NCBI RefSeq assembly: GCF_002563635.1
Contig: NZ_PDIZ01000003.1
Coordinates: 558,001 to 622,000 of the forward strand
Source of the DNA: Bacillus sp. es.036
GTDB lineage: Bacteria > Bacillota > Bacilli > Bacillales > Guptibacillaceae
Reading direction: 5' to 3'
DNA length: 64,000 nt
Made by a program: the position numbers and the translations under genes. This document shows positions 16,363 through 25,240 of this stretch, piece after piece (position 1 is the first letter of the stretch; every line of letters starts with the position of its first letter). The notes below the pieces were generated by a model. It was given only the letters and a program-made list of their open reading frames with translations, had not been told where the DNA came from and did no database searches.

Positions 16363-16911
16363 TTATTTTACTTCCATTTTCTTCTCAATTACTGACGTCA
16401 AGGAAACAAGCTCATTCACTACGATTGTAAGGCGTTCCTTTGCTTTTGTTTCAACCATATAGCCTTTCTCATCAAAGCATGTTGGGTCTGCACAAAATTG
16501 ATCTGGAAGGACAAGGGCATAAAGACCTCTCATAACGGTTCTCATATTATTAAGAGCATTAATGCCACCTTTTCCACCGCCACCAACAGACGCTAAAGCG
16601 GTAGGCTTAGATTTGAAATGAGAACCTCCTAAGAAATCAAGGGCGTTTTTTAATGCTCCACTCATCCCGTTATGATACTCAGGTGAACAGATGACAAACG
16701 CATCTGCTTTTGTAGCATTGGTGATGAGTCGCTGGACTTCTGGGTGATCCAGATCTTCTTTTCTCCCTTTAAATAACGGAAGGTCATGGAAGCCAGCATC
16801 GAATGTAAGGACCTCAATTCCTTTCTCATCTAACTGATCAGTCACAGTATTTGTTAAATTTCGTGTCATAGACTTGTCTCTTGGACTGCCGTTCATAACC
16901 ATTACTTTCAT
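16363..16911 (-). CDS. NAD(P)H-dependent FMN reductase
   Basis: A 182-residue flavodoxin-like reductase of the NADPH-dependent FMN reductase family. The FMN phosphate loop is NGSPRDKSMTRNL near residue 8 and the isoalloxazine-side motif is SPEYHNGMSGALKNALD near residue 75; GGGGKGG near 105 completes the site. Such enzymes reduce free flavin, quinones or azo compounds in the cytosol. ATG 16911 follows AGAAAGGAGC; an upstream frame extension is not supported. The physiological substrate cannot be read from sequence. It may be transcribed alone. Confidence 0.9.
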   Translation of the reverse strand: MKVMVMNGSPRDKSMTRNLTNTVTDQLDEKGIEVLTFDAGFHDLPLFKGRKEDLDHPEVQRLITNATKADAFVICSPEYHNGMSGALKNALDFLGGSHFKSKPTALASVGGGGKGGINALNNMRTVMRGLYALVLPDQFCADPTCFDEKGYMVETKAKERLTIVVNELVSLTSVIEKKMEVK

Positions 16912-17045
16912 TGTGAAGCTCCTTTCTACTACCTCTATATTCTTTTCATACCTCAATTGTGAGTAAATCAATCTCCTATTAGCGTATTAAAAATCTGTGA
17001 AACTTGCATCGGAAATAAGGAGGGTGAAATTCTCGTACTTTAGTC

Positions 17046-17703
17046 TTAGGAATCTTTAAACCAGTTGACTTTTGTTGCATAGAGAGCTGCTTGAGTCCGG
17101 TCGTGAAAATTGAGTTTTGATAGTATGCTACTCACATGTGTTTTAACGGTTTTTTCCGTAATATATAAAGCCGATGCGATTTCTTTATTGCTTTTTCCTA
17201 ACGTGATCTCTTTTAATACATCTCTTTCCCTAGGGGTAAGCATGGAGAGTTTTCGCTCTTCTTCTGTCGGGCTTTTCTCAGTCAGGTGTGACATAAGCTG
17301 ATTTGTAGCAAGAGGGTGGAGGTGGCGATTACCACGATTGGCTTCACGAATCGTGTGAATTAATTCATCAGGATCAATATCTTTTAATTGATAGCCTTCT
17401 GCGCCAGCCCTTATGGCTGGAAGAACATGATCTTGATCTGAAAAGCTTGTTAAGATAATAATTTTGATATGAGGAAGACTTTTTTTTTAATTGTTTTGTT
17501 GCTTCAATGCCATCCATTTCTGGCATAACTAAATCCATTAAAATGATATCAGGGTTTAATTCTTTAGCTAGTCTGACTGCGTCCGTTCCGTTTGCTGCTT
17601 CACCGATAATCTCAATATCCTGCTGTGTTTCAAGAAAAAAGCGCAATCCTTTTCTTACCATAAGGTGATCATCAGCTAGTAGTAGTTTTATTTTTCTCTC
17701 CAT
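17046..17703 (-). pseudogene. Frameshifted NarL/LuxR-type response regulator
   Basis: The receiver domain starts at ATG 17703 with KLLLADDH and phospho-acceptor [14 protein letters not shown]. The frame is then lost at a run of nine A residues in the coding strand (17480-17488). One A fewer restores the normal receiver continuation ([19 protein letters not shown], then EGYQLKDI) and a C-terminal LuxR helix-turn-helix (LTPRERDVLKEITLG, then NKEIASALYITEKTVKTHV). Intact it would be about 218 residues. It directly follows the sensor kinase gene and matches the YhcZ/AirR type. The break may be a true mutation, a homopolymer sequencing error, or a slippage site. Confidence 0.88.
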
Positions 17704-17716
17704 GTTAATCCCTCTT

Positions 17717-19291
17717 TCATATTGGCAGTCTAACTTGAACTTTTGTTCCATTCTTTCGGTTACTAACAATCGAAAAGGTACCTCCAAGTAGTGAGGCTCT
17801 TTCCTTCATTCCTCTAAGCCCAAGTTTGAAATCTCCAACCGCTTCTTGATTAAAACCGCTACCCTTATCAAAAACTGTAAGACAGACCTCTTGTTCAGTA
17901 ATTTGAAGGTAAAGGGTAACCTCACCTACCCCTGCATGCTTATGTATGTTGTTAAGTGATTCTTGTCCGATTCGAAAAAGCGCTTCTTCAATTGGTCGAG
18001 GAAGAAGTTTAAAGCCCGAGACGTCACAAGTGGGTGATAGACCTAACCCAATCGCGTAGGTTTTAAGTGATGTCATGAGACCGGCTTCAATCCCTACAGG
18101 TCGAAGTTGCCAAATTAATGTTCTCATTTCTTGCATGGCTTCTTGAGAAAGCTGTTGAATATCTTGTAATGCATCACTTAGTACATGGGGCATATTAAGA
18201 ATATTTCGTGCACCACGTGCTGTCATAGATAATGAAAAAAGTTTTTGGCTCACTGAATCATGCAAATCTCTTGCAAGTCTATTTCGTTCTTCTGAGAGGA
18301 TAAGTTCCTGTCTTTTCTCATTAACACGTGATTGCTCGATGGCCAGAGCCATATGGTCGGCAACTGCTCGTAAGATTTCCCTATCACTTTTAGAAAAGGA
18401 TTCCTCAAACACAAATAATATACCGATATGCTCGTCTCGAACCTTCACTTCTATTGCATGAATGATAGAAGGTTTTGGGTGAAGGGGGAAAGTGTTCTTT
18501 TTGAGCGCAACTGGTTTTTCGTTTTGAACAGCTTCGTTCATTTCTTGCATGGTTTCTGCAGAATAAGCTTCGTTCACCACGCTTAGTTTTCCATCTTTAT
18601 AGATCGAATGGAGAACATCATTCGGTTTGCTTTTCAGAAAGTAGCCGACTAAAGGCCAGTTGAATGACTCTCCAGTACGGTGCACAATAGCACTAATGAG
18701 ATCATCAGCACATTCGTGACGCCATAATTCTCTCGTTAATGTTTCTAATTTTAAATAGTTTTCCGCTCGCTTCTGTTCATTTTGATAAAGTTGTATTCGT
18801 TTAATAGCAGTACCAATTTGAAAAGCAACGGATTGAAGAAGTGTCAATTCATCGTTAGAAAACGACTCTTTACCTGGGGAACCAACGTTTAATACTCCAA
18901 ATGATTCACCGGCAGCTGTTAATGGGACGGTCGCATGGTGCGTCAGTCCTCCAGTATCACCCGTTTTAAAATGCACAGCATCTTCTAGACGTTTACATTC
19001 TATAATATTGACGGCCTGATTTAATCGTCCGTCCCAGTATTTATTTAAGCACCAACACGTGCCTTTGCACATCGGTTCTTTATCGTTTTGAGCAAGAGCA
19101 GCGGGTAGTCTGACATCAGCTTCACACGTAAATTTGTTTTTATCAGTTGATAAGAAAATCCAACCAGTGTTTAATCCTGTAACACTCAATAATTCTTCAA
19201 GAACAGCTAGAAGCATAGGCTTCAAATCTGTTGAACGATTTAATGTTTCTGCAATCGTTTTTAACGTATATAATTCTCGTTCATCACCCAT
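17717..19291 (-). CDS. GAF-domain sensor histidine kinase, YhcY/AirS-like
   Basis: A 524-residue cytoplasmic sensor kinase. The order is GAF domain (about 5-170), a second GAF-like region (about 190-325), HisKA_3 dimerisation helix with the phospho-acceptor His in [12 protein letters not shown] near residue 344, then a HATPase domain with [12 protein letters not shown] and GLRGMKERA. The first GAF holds a cysteine set C75-x3-C79-x-C81-x17-C99, reminiscent of the [2Fe-2S] redox-sensing AirS of staphylococci; that link is inference. The start at ATG 19291 follows GGGGGA. The partner response regulator gene lies 13 bases downstream and is frameshifted. Confidence 0.9.
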   Translation of the reverse strand: MGDERELYTLKTIAETLNRSTDLKPMLLAVLEELLSVTGLNTGWIFLSTDKNKFTCEADVRLPAALAQNDKEPMCKGTCWCLNKYWDGRLNQAVNIIECKRLEDAVHFKTGDTGGLTHHATVPLTAAGESFGVLNVGSPGKESFSNDELTLLQSVAFQIGTAIKRIQLYQNEQKRAENYLKLETLTRELWRHECADDLISAIVHRTGESFNWPLVGYFLKSKPNDVLHSIYKDGKLSVVNEAYSAETMQEMNEAVQNEKPVALKKNTFPLHPKPSIIHAIEVKVRDEHIGILFVFEESFSKSDREILRAVADHMALAIEQSRVNEKRQELILSEERNRLARDLHDSVSQKLFSLSMTARGARNILNMPHVLSDALQDIQQLSQEAMQEMRTLIWQLRPVGIEAGLMTSLKTYAIGLGLSPTCDVSGFKLLPRPIEEALFRIGQESLNNIHKHAGVGEVTLYLQITEQEVCLTVFDKGSGFNQEAVGDFKLGLRGMKERASLLGGTFSIVSNRKNGTKVQVRLPI

Positions 19292-19423
19292 CGCTATTCC
19301 CCCAATATTCAAACAATTGACAACGTTTATTATACTATAGACGAGGTTATTCTCTAAAGAGTGGTATTTACAAGAGAGCTTGTTAGCGTCATGATCATGC
19401 TAGAGAACGGGGAGGGAAAGAAT

Positions 19424-20773
19424 ATGAAAATTAAAGAAAAAGCTACAGAGCTTTCTTCAGTTCAACTGATTGTTCTTTTCTATTTATTGGCTGTTGTACT
19501 GTCGACAGTTCTCTTAAGTCTCCCAATTGCCCACCAAGCAAATGTTGAGTGGGGCTTTATCGATGCCTTGTTTACAGCGGTAAGTGCCATTAGCGTGACG
19601 GGATTGACGGTTGTTTCAACCGCTGATACGTTTAGTACGGTCGGAACTTACATACTCGCGTTTGTTCTTCAATTCGGTGGAATTGGCATTATGACTCTTG
19701 GAACGTTTGTTTGGTTGTTAATGGGAAAAAAAATCGGAATGAAAGAACGCCAGTTGATTAGTACAGACCAGAATCGCGGGACATTAGCTGGACTAGTAAA
19801 ATTAATGAGACAAATTCTTGGACTTATTCTCTTATTTGAGGCGATTGGAACAATAATTCTTGGCATCTACTTATTAAAGTATTATGATTCGTGGCAAGAT
19901 TCATTTCTGCAAGGTTTTTTTGCTGCAGTAAGTGCTACAACTAATGCAGGATTTGATATTACGGGAAGTTCACTTGTGCCATATGCAAATGATTATTTTG
20001 TTCAAACGATCAACATGATCTTACTTATTTTGGGTGCGATCGGATTCCCGGTTCTAATTGAATTGAAAGATTATTTATTTCAAAAGAGAGAAACAGTAGC
20101 TTATCGATTTACTTTGTTTACCAAGGTTACAACCGTGACATTCTTTGCACTTATTATAATAGGAACTGTACTCATATGGATTTTAGAAGCCGGAAATTTT
20201 ATGGCGGATAAATCTTGGGATCAAGCACTATTCTATTCCCTGTTTCAATCCGTTACAACGAGAAACGGCGGGCTTGTTACGATGGATGTAAGTGAATTTA
20301 CTCTCTCAACTCAAATGGTATTAAGTTTGCTCATGTTTATCGGAGCATCTCCTAGTAGTGTTGGAGGAGGAATTCGAACAACTACGTTTGCTGTTGCTGT
20401 TTTAACAGTCATTCATTTTGCAAGAGGCAAAAAGAGTGTTAAAGTTTTTGGAAGAGAGCTTCTTCATGATGATATTATTAAATCGTTTATCGTGATTTTT
20501 ACGGCGACAGGTCTTTGTGGTCTAGCAGTCGTTATTCTTTCAGCAACAGAACCGTTTTCGTTGGCTGAGATTGTGTTTGAAGTAACCTCAGCTTTTGGAA
20601 CGACTGGTTTATCACTTGGCATTACTTCTGAGCTCAGTACTGCTGGAAAATGTGTGATTATCTTTCTAATGTTTGTAGGAAGAATCGGTATTATTTCCTT
20701 TTTGCTAATGATGCGTGGGAATGCTCCTGTTGAACATTATCACTATCCAAAAGAACCAATTATTACCGGATAA
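19424..20773 (+). CDS. Ktr/Trk-type potassium channel subunit (KtrB/KtrD-like)
   Basis: A 449-residue membrane protein of the TrkH/KtrB superfamily that conducts K+ with a cytosolic gating ring. The four pore loops are recognisable: SVTGLTVV near residue 70, ATTNAGFD near 190, VTTRNGGLV near 300 and FGTTGLSLG near 405. The start at ATG 19424 is supported by GGGGAGGG; the longer upstream frame is not. No ktrA/ktrC gating gene is adjacent, so the ring subunit must be encoded elsewhere, as for KtrCD in B. subtilis. It lies divergent from the sensor kinase operon. Confidence 0.93.
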   Translation: MKIKEKATELSSVQLIVLFYLLAVVLSTVLLSLPIAHQANVEWGFIDALFTAVSAISVTGLTVVSTADTFSTVGTYILAFVLQFGGIGIMTLGTFVWLLMGKKIGMKERQLISTDQNRGTLAGLVKLMRQILGLILLFEAIGTIILGIYLLKYYDSWQDSFLQGFFAAVSATTNAGFDITGSSLVPYANDYFVQTINMILLILGAIGFPVLIELKDYLFQKRETVAYRFTLFTKVTTVTFFALIIIGTVLIWILEAGNFMADKSWDQALFYSLFQSVTTRNGGLVTMDVSEFTLSTQMVLSLLMFIGASPSSVGGGIRTTTFAVAVLTVIHFARGKKSVKVFGRELLHDDIIKSFIVIFTATGLCGLAVVILSATEPFSLAEIVFEVTSAFGTTGLSLGITSELSTAGKCVIIFLMFVGRIGIISFLLMMRGNAPVEHYHYPKEPIITG

Positions 20774-20823
20774 TGAGACTTGTGTGACAAATGTATCGTT
20801 AGGAATACGCTTTCATTAGAGCT

Positions 20824-20848
20824 GTTATATTCTTCTAGGCAGGGGTAT
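20824..20848 (+). promoter_or_regulatory. SigB-type promoter of the usp gene
   Basis: GTTATA (20824-20829), 13 bases, then GGGTAT (20843-20848) closely matches the general-stress SigB consensus GTTTAA-N12-15-GGGWAW. It lies 38 bases before the start codon. Confidence 0.65.
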
Positions 20849-20885
20849 ATGTATACTACTTCTAATTCCTAAGGAGGAAGGTATC

Positions 20886-21377
20886 ATGTATTCAAAAATA
20901 GTAGTCGCTTATGATCGTTCTGAAGATAGTGAAAAAGCTTTACATCAAGCGGTTAAATTAGCAGAACTAAGCAAAGCTTCTATTCATTTAGTGCATGTAG
21001 CAAAAGAATCAAATAAACTCTCGGCTCAACCAGCGACAAGAATACCCTATGGGACAGGCAGTATTGGCAATGAAGGACATGCTGGTGTTCCATCTCCAGT
21101 TCCTGAGGAGCAGAACGGCGTTATGATTGAAAGAAGCGAAGGAGAAGCCATACTTCGTGAAGTAAAGGAAACGCTTCATCACATGGGAGTGAATGTTCAC
21201 TCTGAAGTAAGAGGCGGTGATCCTGCTAAAGAGATTGTGGACCTAGCTGTAATGATAGAGGCAGATTTAATTGTAATAGGAAGTAGGGGATTGAGTGGGA
21301 TAAAAAAATGGATGCTTGGAAGCGTTAGTGAAAAAGTTGCCCAGCATTCTCCCTGTCCAGTATTAATCGTAAAATAG
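20886..21377 (+). CDS. Universal stress protein, UspA family
   Basis: A 163-residue single UspA domain. It opens KIVVAYDRSEDSEKAL, with the conserved Asp of the nucleotide site, and ends with the ATP-binding signature GSRGLSGIKKWMLGSVSEKV, matching G-x2-G-x9-G-S. It is therefore expected to bind ATP. A middle insert of about 30 residues, rich in Pro and Gly, is less usual. The ribosome site AAGGAGG is strong. The SigB-type promoter upstream fits a role in general stress; the exact function is unknown. A terminator follows directly. Confidence 0.93.
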   Translation: MYSKIVVAYDRSEDSEKALHQAVKLAELSKASIHLVHVAKESNKLSAQPATRIPYGTGSIGNEGHAGVPSPVPEEQNGVMIERSEGEAILREVKETLHHMGVNVHSEVRGGDPAKEIVDLAVMIEADLIVIGSRGLSGIKKWMLGSVSEKVAQHSPCPVLIVK

Positions 21378-21385
21378 GAATTTCT

Positions 21386-21410
21386 AGCCTGGGAAACCGG
21401 GCTTTTTTTT
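21386..21410 (+). terminator. Rho-independent terminator after usp
   Basis: AGCCTGG-GAAA-CCGGGCT followed by a run of Ts. Confidence 0.88.
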
Positions 21411-21441
21411 GTGAAAGAATGTTAAATAAAAATAACTAAAA

Positions 21442-21457
21442 GTTAAGTTTACTTAAC
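21442..21457 (+). promoter_or_regulatory. Palindromic operator upstream of the XRE gene
   Basis: GTTAAGT-TT-ACTTAAC is a perfect inverted repeat about 55 bases before the XRE-family start codon and just upstream of a TAGAAT -10-like box. Its place over the -35 region fits autorepression by the encoded regulator. Confidence 0.55.
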
Positions 21458-21511
21458 ATTATGTTTGGTATAGAATAGATTTATAAGACAGGAGATATGT
21501 GAGGAGTTAAG

Positions 21512-21721
21512 ATGATGTTGAACAATCGAATTAGAGAATTAAGGGCACGTTTCCGCTTCACACAACAGGAGCTGGCTTCAAAAGTTGGAGTGACAAGACA
21601 AACGATTGCCGCTGTGGAAAAGGGAGAGTATGTCCCATCTTTACTACTAGCAATGAAGATTTGTCGTGAATTTGACATGTCTATGGAAGAAGTATTTCAA
21701 TTACAGGAGGAATCAGAATGA
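21512..21721 (+). CDS. Small XRE-family helix-turn-helix regulator
   Basis: A 69-residue Cro/CI-type DNA-binding protein consisting of only the helix-turn-helix domain: RIRELRARFRFTQQELASKV followed by GVTRQTIAAVEKGEYVPSL. This is the YozG/YgzD type of minimal regulator common in Bacillus, usually paired with a small membrane protein gene. Here the stop overlaps the start of such a gene by four bases (ATGA). The start is ATG 21512 or 21515 behind AGGAG. A perfect palindrome upstream is the likely operator. Confidence 0.92.
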   Translation: MMLNNRIRELRARFRFTQQELASKVGVTRQTIAAVEKGEYVPSLLLAMKICREFDMSMEEVFQLQEESE

Positions 21722-22185
21722 AGTTATCTGTGATTTACATGATGAATGTCATTGTTCTTGGACTTTTTGGATGGGCAATGGTTACGTACTACGATGCAGC
21801 GTCTCAATTCCAACGTTTAATGAGTGGAAGTGGAGATGATGTCATCATTAATATTACGCCTATTATCATTACTCTCCTGATTGTTAGCATCATCGGATTC
21901 ATGATTACTCGTAATAAGAGAAGAAATAACAAAGGATGGAAAGAAGCCCTCCTGCTTCCTTCCGAACTGTGTGAAGATGATGAAAGGGAAAAAACGTTAA
22001 CAGCTCACGCTTGTCGAAATGCATATATTGCCATGATGTTTACTTCACCACTTTTAATTGCAGCAATGACTTTGCAACCGGTAGTGTCAAAGCAATTTCC
22101 GGCTTATCCCATTCTTGTCTTACTATTCTTACCATTTGTTCAAATTAGCGTGTTCTATTTTTCTCTTCGTAGGAAGTTGAAATGA
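21718..22185 (+). CDS. Membrane protein paired with the XRE regulator
   Basis: A 155-residue membrane protein with two N-terminal helices separated by a short polar loop, a cytosolic charged middle (RNKRRNNKGWKEALLLPSEL) and two C-terminal helices. The Trp-Lys-Glu...Leu-Pro-Ser middle resembles DUF3169/DUF2178-like partners of small XRE regulators, without certainty. It is translationally coupled to the regulator. In such pairs the membrane protein may modulate the regulator's activity; here that is inference from the arrangement only. Confidence 0.8.
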   Translation: MKLSVIYMMNVIVLGLFGWAMVTYYDAASQFQRLMSGSGDDVIINITPIIITLLIVSIIGFMITRNKRRNNKGWKEALLLPSELCEDDEREKTLTAHACRNAYIAMMFTSPLLIAAMTLQPVVSKQFPAYPILVLLFLPFVQISVFYFSLRRKLK

Positions 22186-22189
22186 TCGG

Positions 22190-22546
22190 TTACCAGCAAA
22201 GCTTCACAGTTAGCTCGCTACAACTATCTTCGTTTCCAGTGTTAAGGTCGACACGAATGGCATCTGGTGTATAGGCAATGTGGAAGGGAGAAGTGATACC
22301 GGCACGCTGAATCAAGGAATGAACATGAGATTGATCATTTTTTTGAGCGGCATCTTTTAATTCATGAGCAAATTGAGCATCCTGATTCACTTTATCCAGA
22401 AGTTTTTGTCCTTCCTTCATAAGATTCGTACACGCTACAGCTGAATGCTGGAAACGGGTAACTTCAATAGGAGGAAAGTTGCGGTAATAAGGATAAGTAT
22501 AGGGAGAATAAGCCCATTTGCTATAACGATCGTCTTTATATGCCAT
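22190..22546 (-). CDS. Hypothetical Tyr-rich N-terminus protein
   Basis: A 118-residue soluble protein that I do not recognise. The first 25 residues are rich in Tyr and Pro (YSPYTYPYYRNFPP). The middle is helical and charged, and the end reads CSELTVKLCW, a beta-like strand with two Cys. A clear AGGAGG site precedes ATG 22546. It converges with the XRE-pair membrane gene, with only four bases between stops. The Tyr-rich head is reminiscent of spore-associated proteins of Bacillus, but nothing else supports that. Confidence 0.75.
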   Translation of the reverse strand: MAYKDDRYSKWAYSPYTYPYYRNFPPIEVTRFQHSAVACTNLMKEGQKLLDKVNQDAQFAHELKDAAQKNDQSHVHSLIQRAGITSPFHIAYTPDAIRVDLNTGNEDSCSELTVKLCW

Positions 22547-22682
22547 TATCGTCCTCCTGCATACGTGATACTGTTACTGTATGGCGTTCCTTAAAAAGGT
22601 GTGCGTCTACTCTGAATTTGTGAAATCTGTTTCGAACAGGTTACAATAATCCAGAAGACGTTTTGAGAAGGAGCATGATGTT

Positions 22683-22922
22683 TTGAAGAAATATATTATT
22701 TTTACGATTAGCCTTGTTTGCCTTTATTTCATCTTAAACTTAATTATTGGTTCGATTGTAAATGCAGTCTTTCAACCAGAGTGGTTAACTGCTTGGAGTA
22801 AGGGGCAGGAATTAACTGGCACAGTGACATTCGGTCTTTTATATAATCCTATTGATCTTATAAGTTTGGTGTTATCATTTGTCATCAGTGCGGTCATCAC
22901 ATCAAAAATCAAGTACACCTAA
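22683..22922 (+). CDS. Small membrane protein, unknown function
   Basis: A 79-residue protein with an N-terminal helix (YIIFTISLVCLYFILNLIIG), a short polar loop containing EWLTAWSKGQELTG, and a C-terminal helix. The start is TTG 22683 behind GAAGGAG; ATGs just upstream in other frames stop at once. A terminator follows the stop immediately, so it is a monocistronic transcript. I see no family signature. Confidence 0.7.
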   Translation: MKKYIIFTISLVCLYFILNLIIGSIVNAVFQPEWLTAWSKGQELTGTVTFGLLYNPIDLISLVLSFVISAVITSKIKYT

Positions 22923-22946
22923 ATCGTGCCAAGGCACGATTTTTTG
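22922..22946 (+). terminator. Rho-independent terminator
   Basis: AATCGTGCC-AA-GGCACGATT followed by Ts, overlapping the last base of the small membrane protein gene. Confidence 0.88.
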
Positions 22947-23007
22947 TTTTTATAAATGTAGAACGTATGATAAGCCTATAATCGGAAACTAGCAAGGAGA
23001 ATCCATA

Positions 23008-23454
23008 ATGATGATAAAGCAAATAACGAAGGCATTTCCTTATGCGCTTCTACTTGAAGCTGATCCATTTCTCGCTCATATCGAACATTATTTGAAAGAA
23101 GGATACTGTTACGTTGCAGTGGAAGAGAAGGAAGTAATTGGCGTCTATGTTTTAGTAATAAAAGAGGAGAAAAAAGTGGAGATTATGAATATTGCAGTGA
23201 GGGAAGATAGAAGGGGAGAGGGAATAGGGAAGCTTCTTATTCATGATGCAATTAATAGGTCTGCGGATCATGGAGCAAGGAAGGTTTTGATCGGGACTGG
23301 GAATTCGAGTCTCGATCAATTAGCGCTCTACCAAAAATGTCAATTTCGTATAACAGAAATTATTGAAGGATTTTTTGATCACTACCCTGAACCGATTATT
23401 GAAAACGGAATTCCTTGTCGGGATATGATTCGATTAAGTTACGAGATAGAGTAA
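23008..23454 (+). CDS. GNAT-family N-acetyltransferase, YvbK-like
   Basis: A 148-residue acetyltransferase of the GNAT fold. The acetyl-CoA loop is REDRRGEGIGKLL near residue 72 (R/Q-x-x-G-x-G/A). The C-terminal GTGNSSLDQLALYQKCQFR and ENGIPCRDMIRL match Bacillus YvbK closely as I remember it. YvbK-type proteins are uncharacterised to antibiotic-acetyltransferase-like; the substrate is unknown. The start is ATG 23008 behind CAAGGAG. Two hairpins follow the gene. Confidence 0.88.
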   Translation: MMIKQITKAFPYALLLEADPFLAHIEHYLKEGYCYVAVEEKEVIGVYVLVIKEEKKVEIMNIAVREDRRGEGIGKLLIHDAINRSADHGARKVLIGTGNSSLDQLALYQKCQFRITEIIEGFFDHYPEPIIENGIPCRDMIRLSYEIE

Positions 23455-23456
23455 GC

Positions 23457-23538
23457 AAGATCCATTTTGAATGTGAGGAAATGGATCTTTTGTAAGATTA
23501 CATGTGGAAGGCCGTCTAAAAAAGATGGTCTTTTTTTG
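23457..23538 (+). terminator. Two consecutive terminator hairpins
   Basis: The first is AAGATCCAT (23457-23465) pairing with ATGGATCTT (23481-23489). The second is GGCCGTCT near 23510 pairing with AGATGGTC near 23523, with a wobble pair, followed by seven Ts. Confidence 0.75.
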
Positions 23539-23637
23539 CTGAAACAAAGATGAATGGAGTTAATTTATTTCCTGTTAAAAGAGCAATAGGATTTCAATGT
23601 TACAATGGTTAGTAGAAGAGATAAAGGAGTGGCTAAC

Positions 23638-25005
23638 GTGAATCCCGGTGAGCTTACGAAGAAGTGCAGTATGTTAGAGACAATAATTGATAACGCTTAC
23701 GAATGGCTTGTCGTTGTAGATAAGGAAGGCACTATTGATTTCATGAACAAAACGTATTGTGAATTTCTAGAAGTGGATAGCTCAGAAGTTATTGGTAAGC
23801 ACGTAACGGATGTCATTGAGAACACACGCATGCATATTGTTGCAAGAAGCGGAAATGTAGAAATAGCGGACTTGCAGTATATTCGTGGAAACTACATGAT
23901 TGCCAATCGTGTTCCCATTTATTACAACAAAGAACTAGTCGGAGCTGTTGGTACAGTTATTTTTCGCGATACTGAACAGTGGAAGCAAATGAATACCCAT
24001 ATTAAGGAACTATTATCCGAACTGGAATATTATCGTAGCGGGTCAGCGAGGGAAAACGGCGCGAATTATTCCTTATATGACATTGTGGGTGTGACAGATT
24101 CGATTCAGAGTTTAAAAGAGAAGGTGAAACAAGTAGCAAGCGGAAATGTTTCGGTTCTCATTCGTGGTGAAAGTGGAACAGGCAAAGAACTTTTTGCGCA
24201 TAGCATTCATCAACTTAGTGAGCGTAGCAACAGACCTTTTATTAAAGTGAACTGCGGTGCCATACCGGATCAACTTCTTGAATCTGAACTTTTTGGATAT
24301 GAGGAAGGTGCTTTTACTGGAGCGAAAAAAGGAGGGAAGCCTGGAAAGTTTGAGCTTGCTAATACGGGTACTATTTTTCTTGATGAAATTGGAGACATGC
24401 CGCCTAACATGCAAGTGAAATTATTACGTGTTCTGCAGGATAGAGAAGTAGAGCGTGTTGGCGGAGTATCATCGAAAAAAGTTGATGTAAGAGTGATCGC
24501 AGCTACAAACCGACCTTTAGAAGCGATGGTAGAGGAACGTCGCTTTCGTGAAGACTTATTCTATCGAATCAATGTGATGCAATTGCATATTCCACCATTA
24601 AGAGAAAGAATTCAAGATGTAAAACCGCTTGCAGAATCTTTTGTAAATAAAATTTCCATGAAAGCTGGGAAGCGCGTCATAGGAATTGGAGAGGAAGCCT
24701 TTCAATTATTAAAAAAGCATAATTGGCCTGGTAACGCTCGGGAGCTTGAGAATGCACTTGAAGCTGCTGTTCATTTAACACGTAGTGAAACAATAGAAGT
24801 CACGTCGCTTCCCGATTACTTAAAAGATAAGGCGGGTATCGTAGCGGGAAACAGAAAGTTAAAAGATATTTTAGAAGAAGCTGAAATAGAAGCCATCCGG
24901 AAAACGCTCGTTCAATGTGAGAATGATAAAATGATTGCGGCTCAAATACTTGGTATAGGGAAAACAAGCTTATATGACAAAATCAAGAAGTATAATCTTA
25001 AATAA
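23638..25005 (+). CDS. Sigma-54-dependent transcriptional activator (PAS-AAA-Fis)
   Basis: A 455-residue bacterial enhancer-binding protein. It has an N-terminal PAS domain (about 10-120), then a AAA+ domain with Walker A GESGTGKE near residue 175, the sigma-54 contact motif GAFTGA near 225, Walker B IFLDEIGDMP near 250 and the arginine-finger region RFREDLFYRINV. A C-terminal Fis-type HTH (AAQILGIGKTSLYDKIKKYN) ends the protein. The PAS domain should sense a small ligand. GTG 23638 follows AAAGGAG; the upstream ATG 23605 overlaps a TACAAT -10-like box. It sits directly before a -24/-12 promoter and the CoA-transferase operon, its evident target. Confidence 0.95.
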   Translation: MNPGELTKKCSMLETIIDNAYEWLVVVDKEGTIDFMNKTYCEFLEVDSSEVIGKHVTDVIENTRMHIVARSGNVEIADLQYIRGNYMIANRVPIYYNKELVGAVGTVIFRDTEQWKQMNTHIKELLSELEYYRSGSARENGANYSLYDIVGVTDSIQSLKEKVKQVASGNVSVLIRGESGTGKELFAHSIHQLSERSNRPFIKVNCGAIPDQLLESELFGYEEGAFTGAKKGGKPGKFELANTGTIFLDEIGDMPPNMQVKLLRVLQDREVERVGGVSSKKVDVRVIAATNRPLEAMVEERRFREDLFYRINVMQLHIPPLRERIQDVKPLAESFVNKISMKAGKRVIGIGEEAFQLLKKHNWPGNARELENALEAAVHLTRSETIEVTSLPDYLKDKAGIVAGNRKLKDILEEAEIEAIRKTLVQCENDKMIAAQILGIGKTSLYDKIKKYNLK

Positions 25006-25045
25006 ATTCCAGAAATCCGGAAATCGTTCCGGATTTCTGGAATTT
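25004..25045. terminator. 19-bp perfect hairpin, terminator and possible activator site
   Basis: Two 19-base arms (first arm begins AAATTCCAGAAATCCGG) flank an ATCG loop and start at the stop codon of the activator gene; a T-rich stretch follows. It can terminate the activator transcript. Its inner TCCGGA dyads lie about 150 bases before the sigma-54 promoter, a normal distance for an upstream activator site, so it could also serve as one. Confidence 0.75.
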
Positions 25046-25105
25046 ATTATTTTTCTAGAAAATGATGATGTTATGACGATTAAATGAAGACTAATATGTC
25101 TCTTT

Positions 25106-25121
25106 TTCCGAAAAAACGGAA
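25106..25121. promoter_or_regulatory. Dyad TTCCG-N6-CGGAA, candidate activator site
   Basis: TTCCG (25106-25110) and CGGAA (25117-25121) flank six As. It lies about 80 bases before the -24 element and shares the TTCCG/CGGAA halves found in the hairpin at 25004-25045. Confidence 0.4.
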
Positions 25122-25187
25122 TTTAGGAAAAGGAAATAAATCACGCAAATGTTGAATGCGCTTACATTTCTGTGAACAATCCCACTA

Positions 25188-25203
25188 TGGCATGATTCTT
25201 GCA
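25188..25203 (+). promoter_or_regulatory. Sigma-54 (-24/-12) promoter
   Basis: TGGCATGATTCTTGCA has the GG and GC doublets exactly ten bases apart, matching TGGCAC-N5-TTGCA almost perfectly. It is 53 bases before the first CoA-transferase start codon and downstream of a sigma-54 activator gene. Confidence 0.93.
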
Positions 25204-25240
25204 GTTAATCTTATGAAGAAGACAAAAAGGAGTTGTGATG

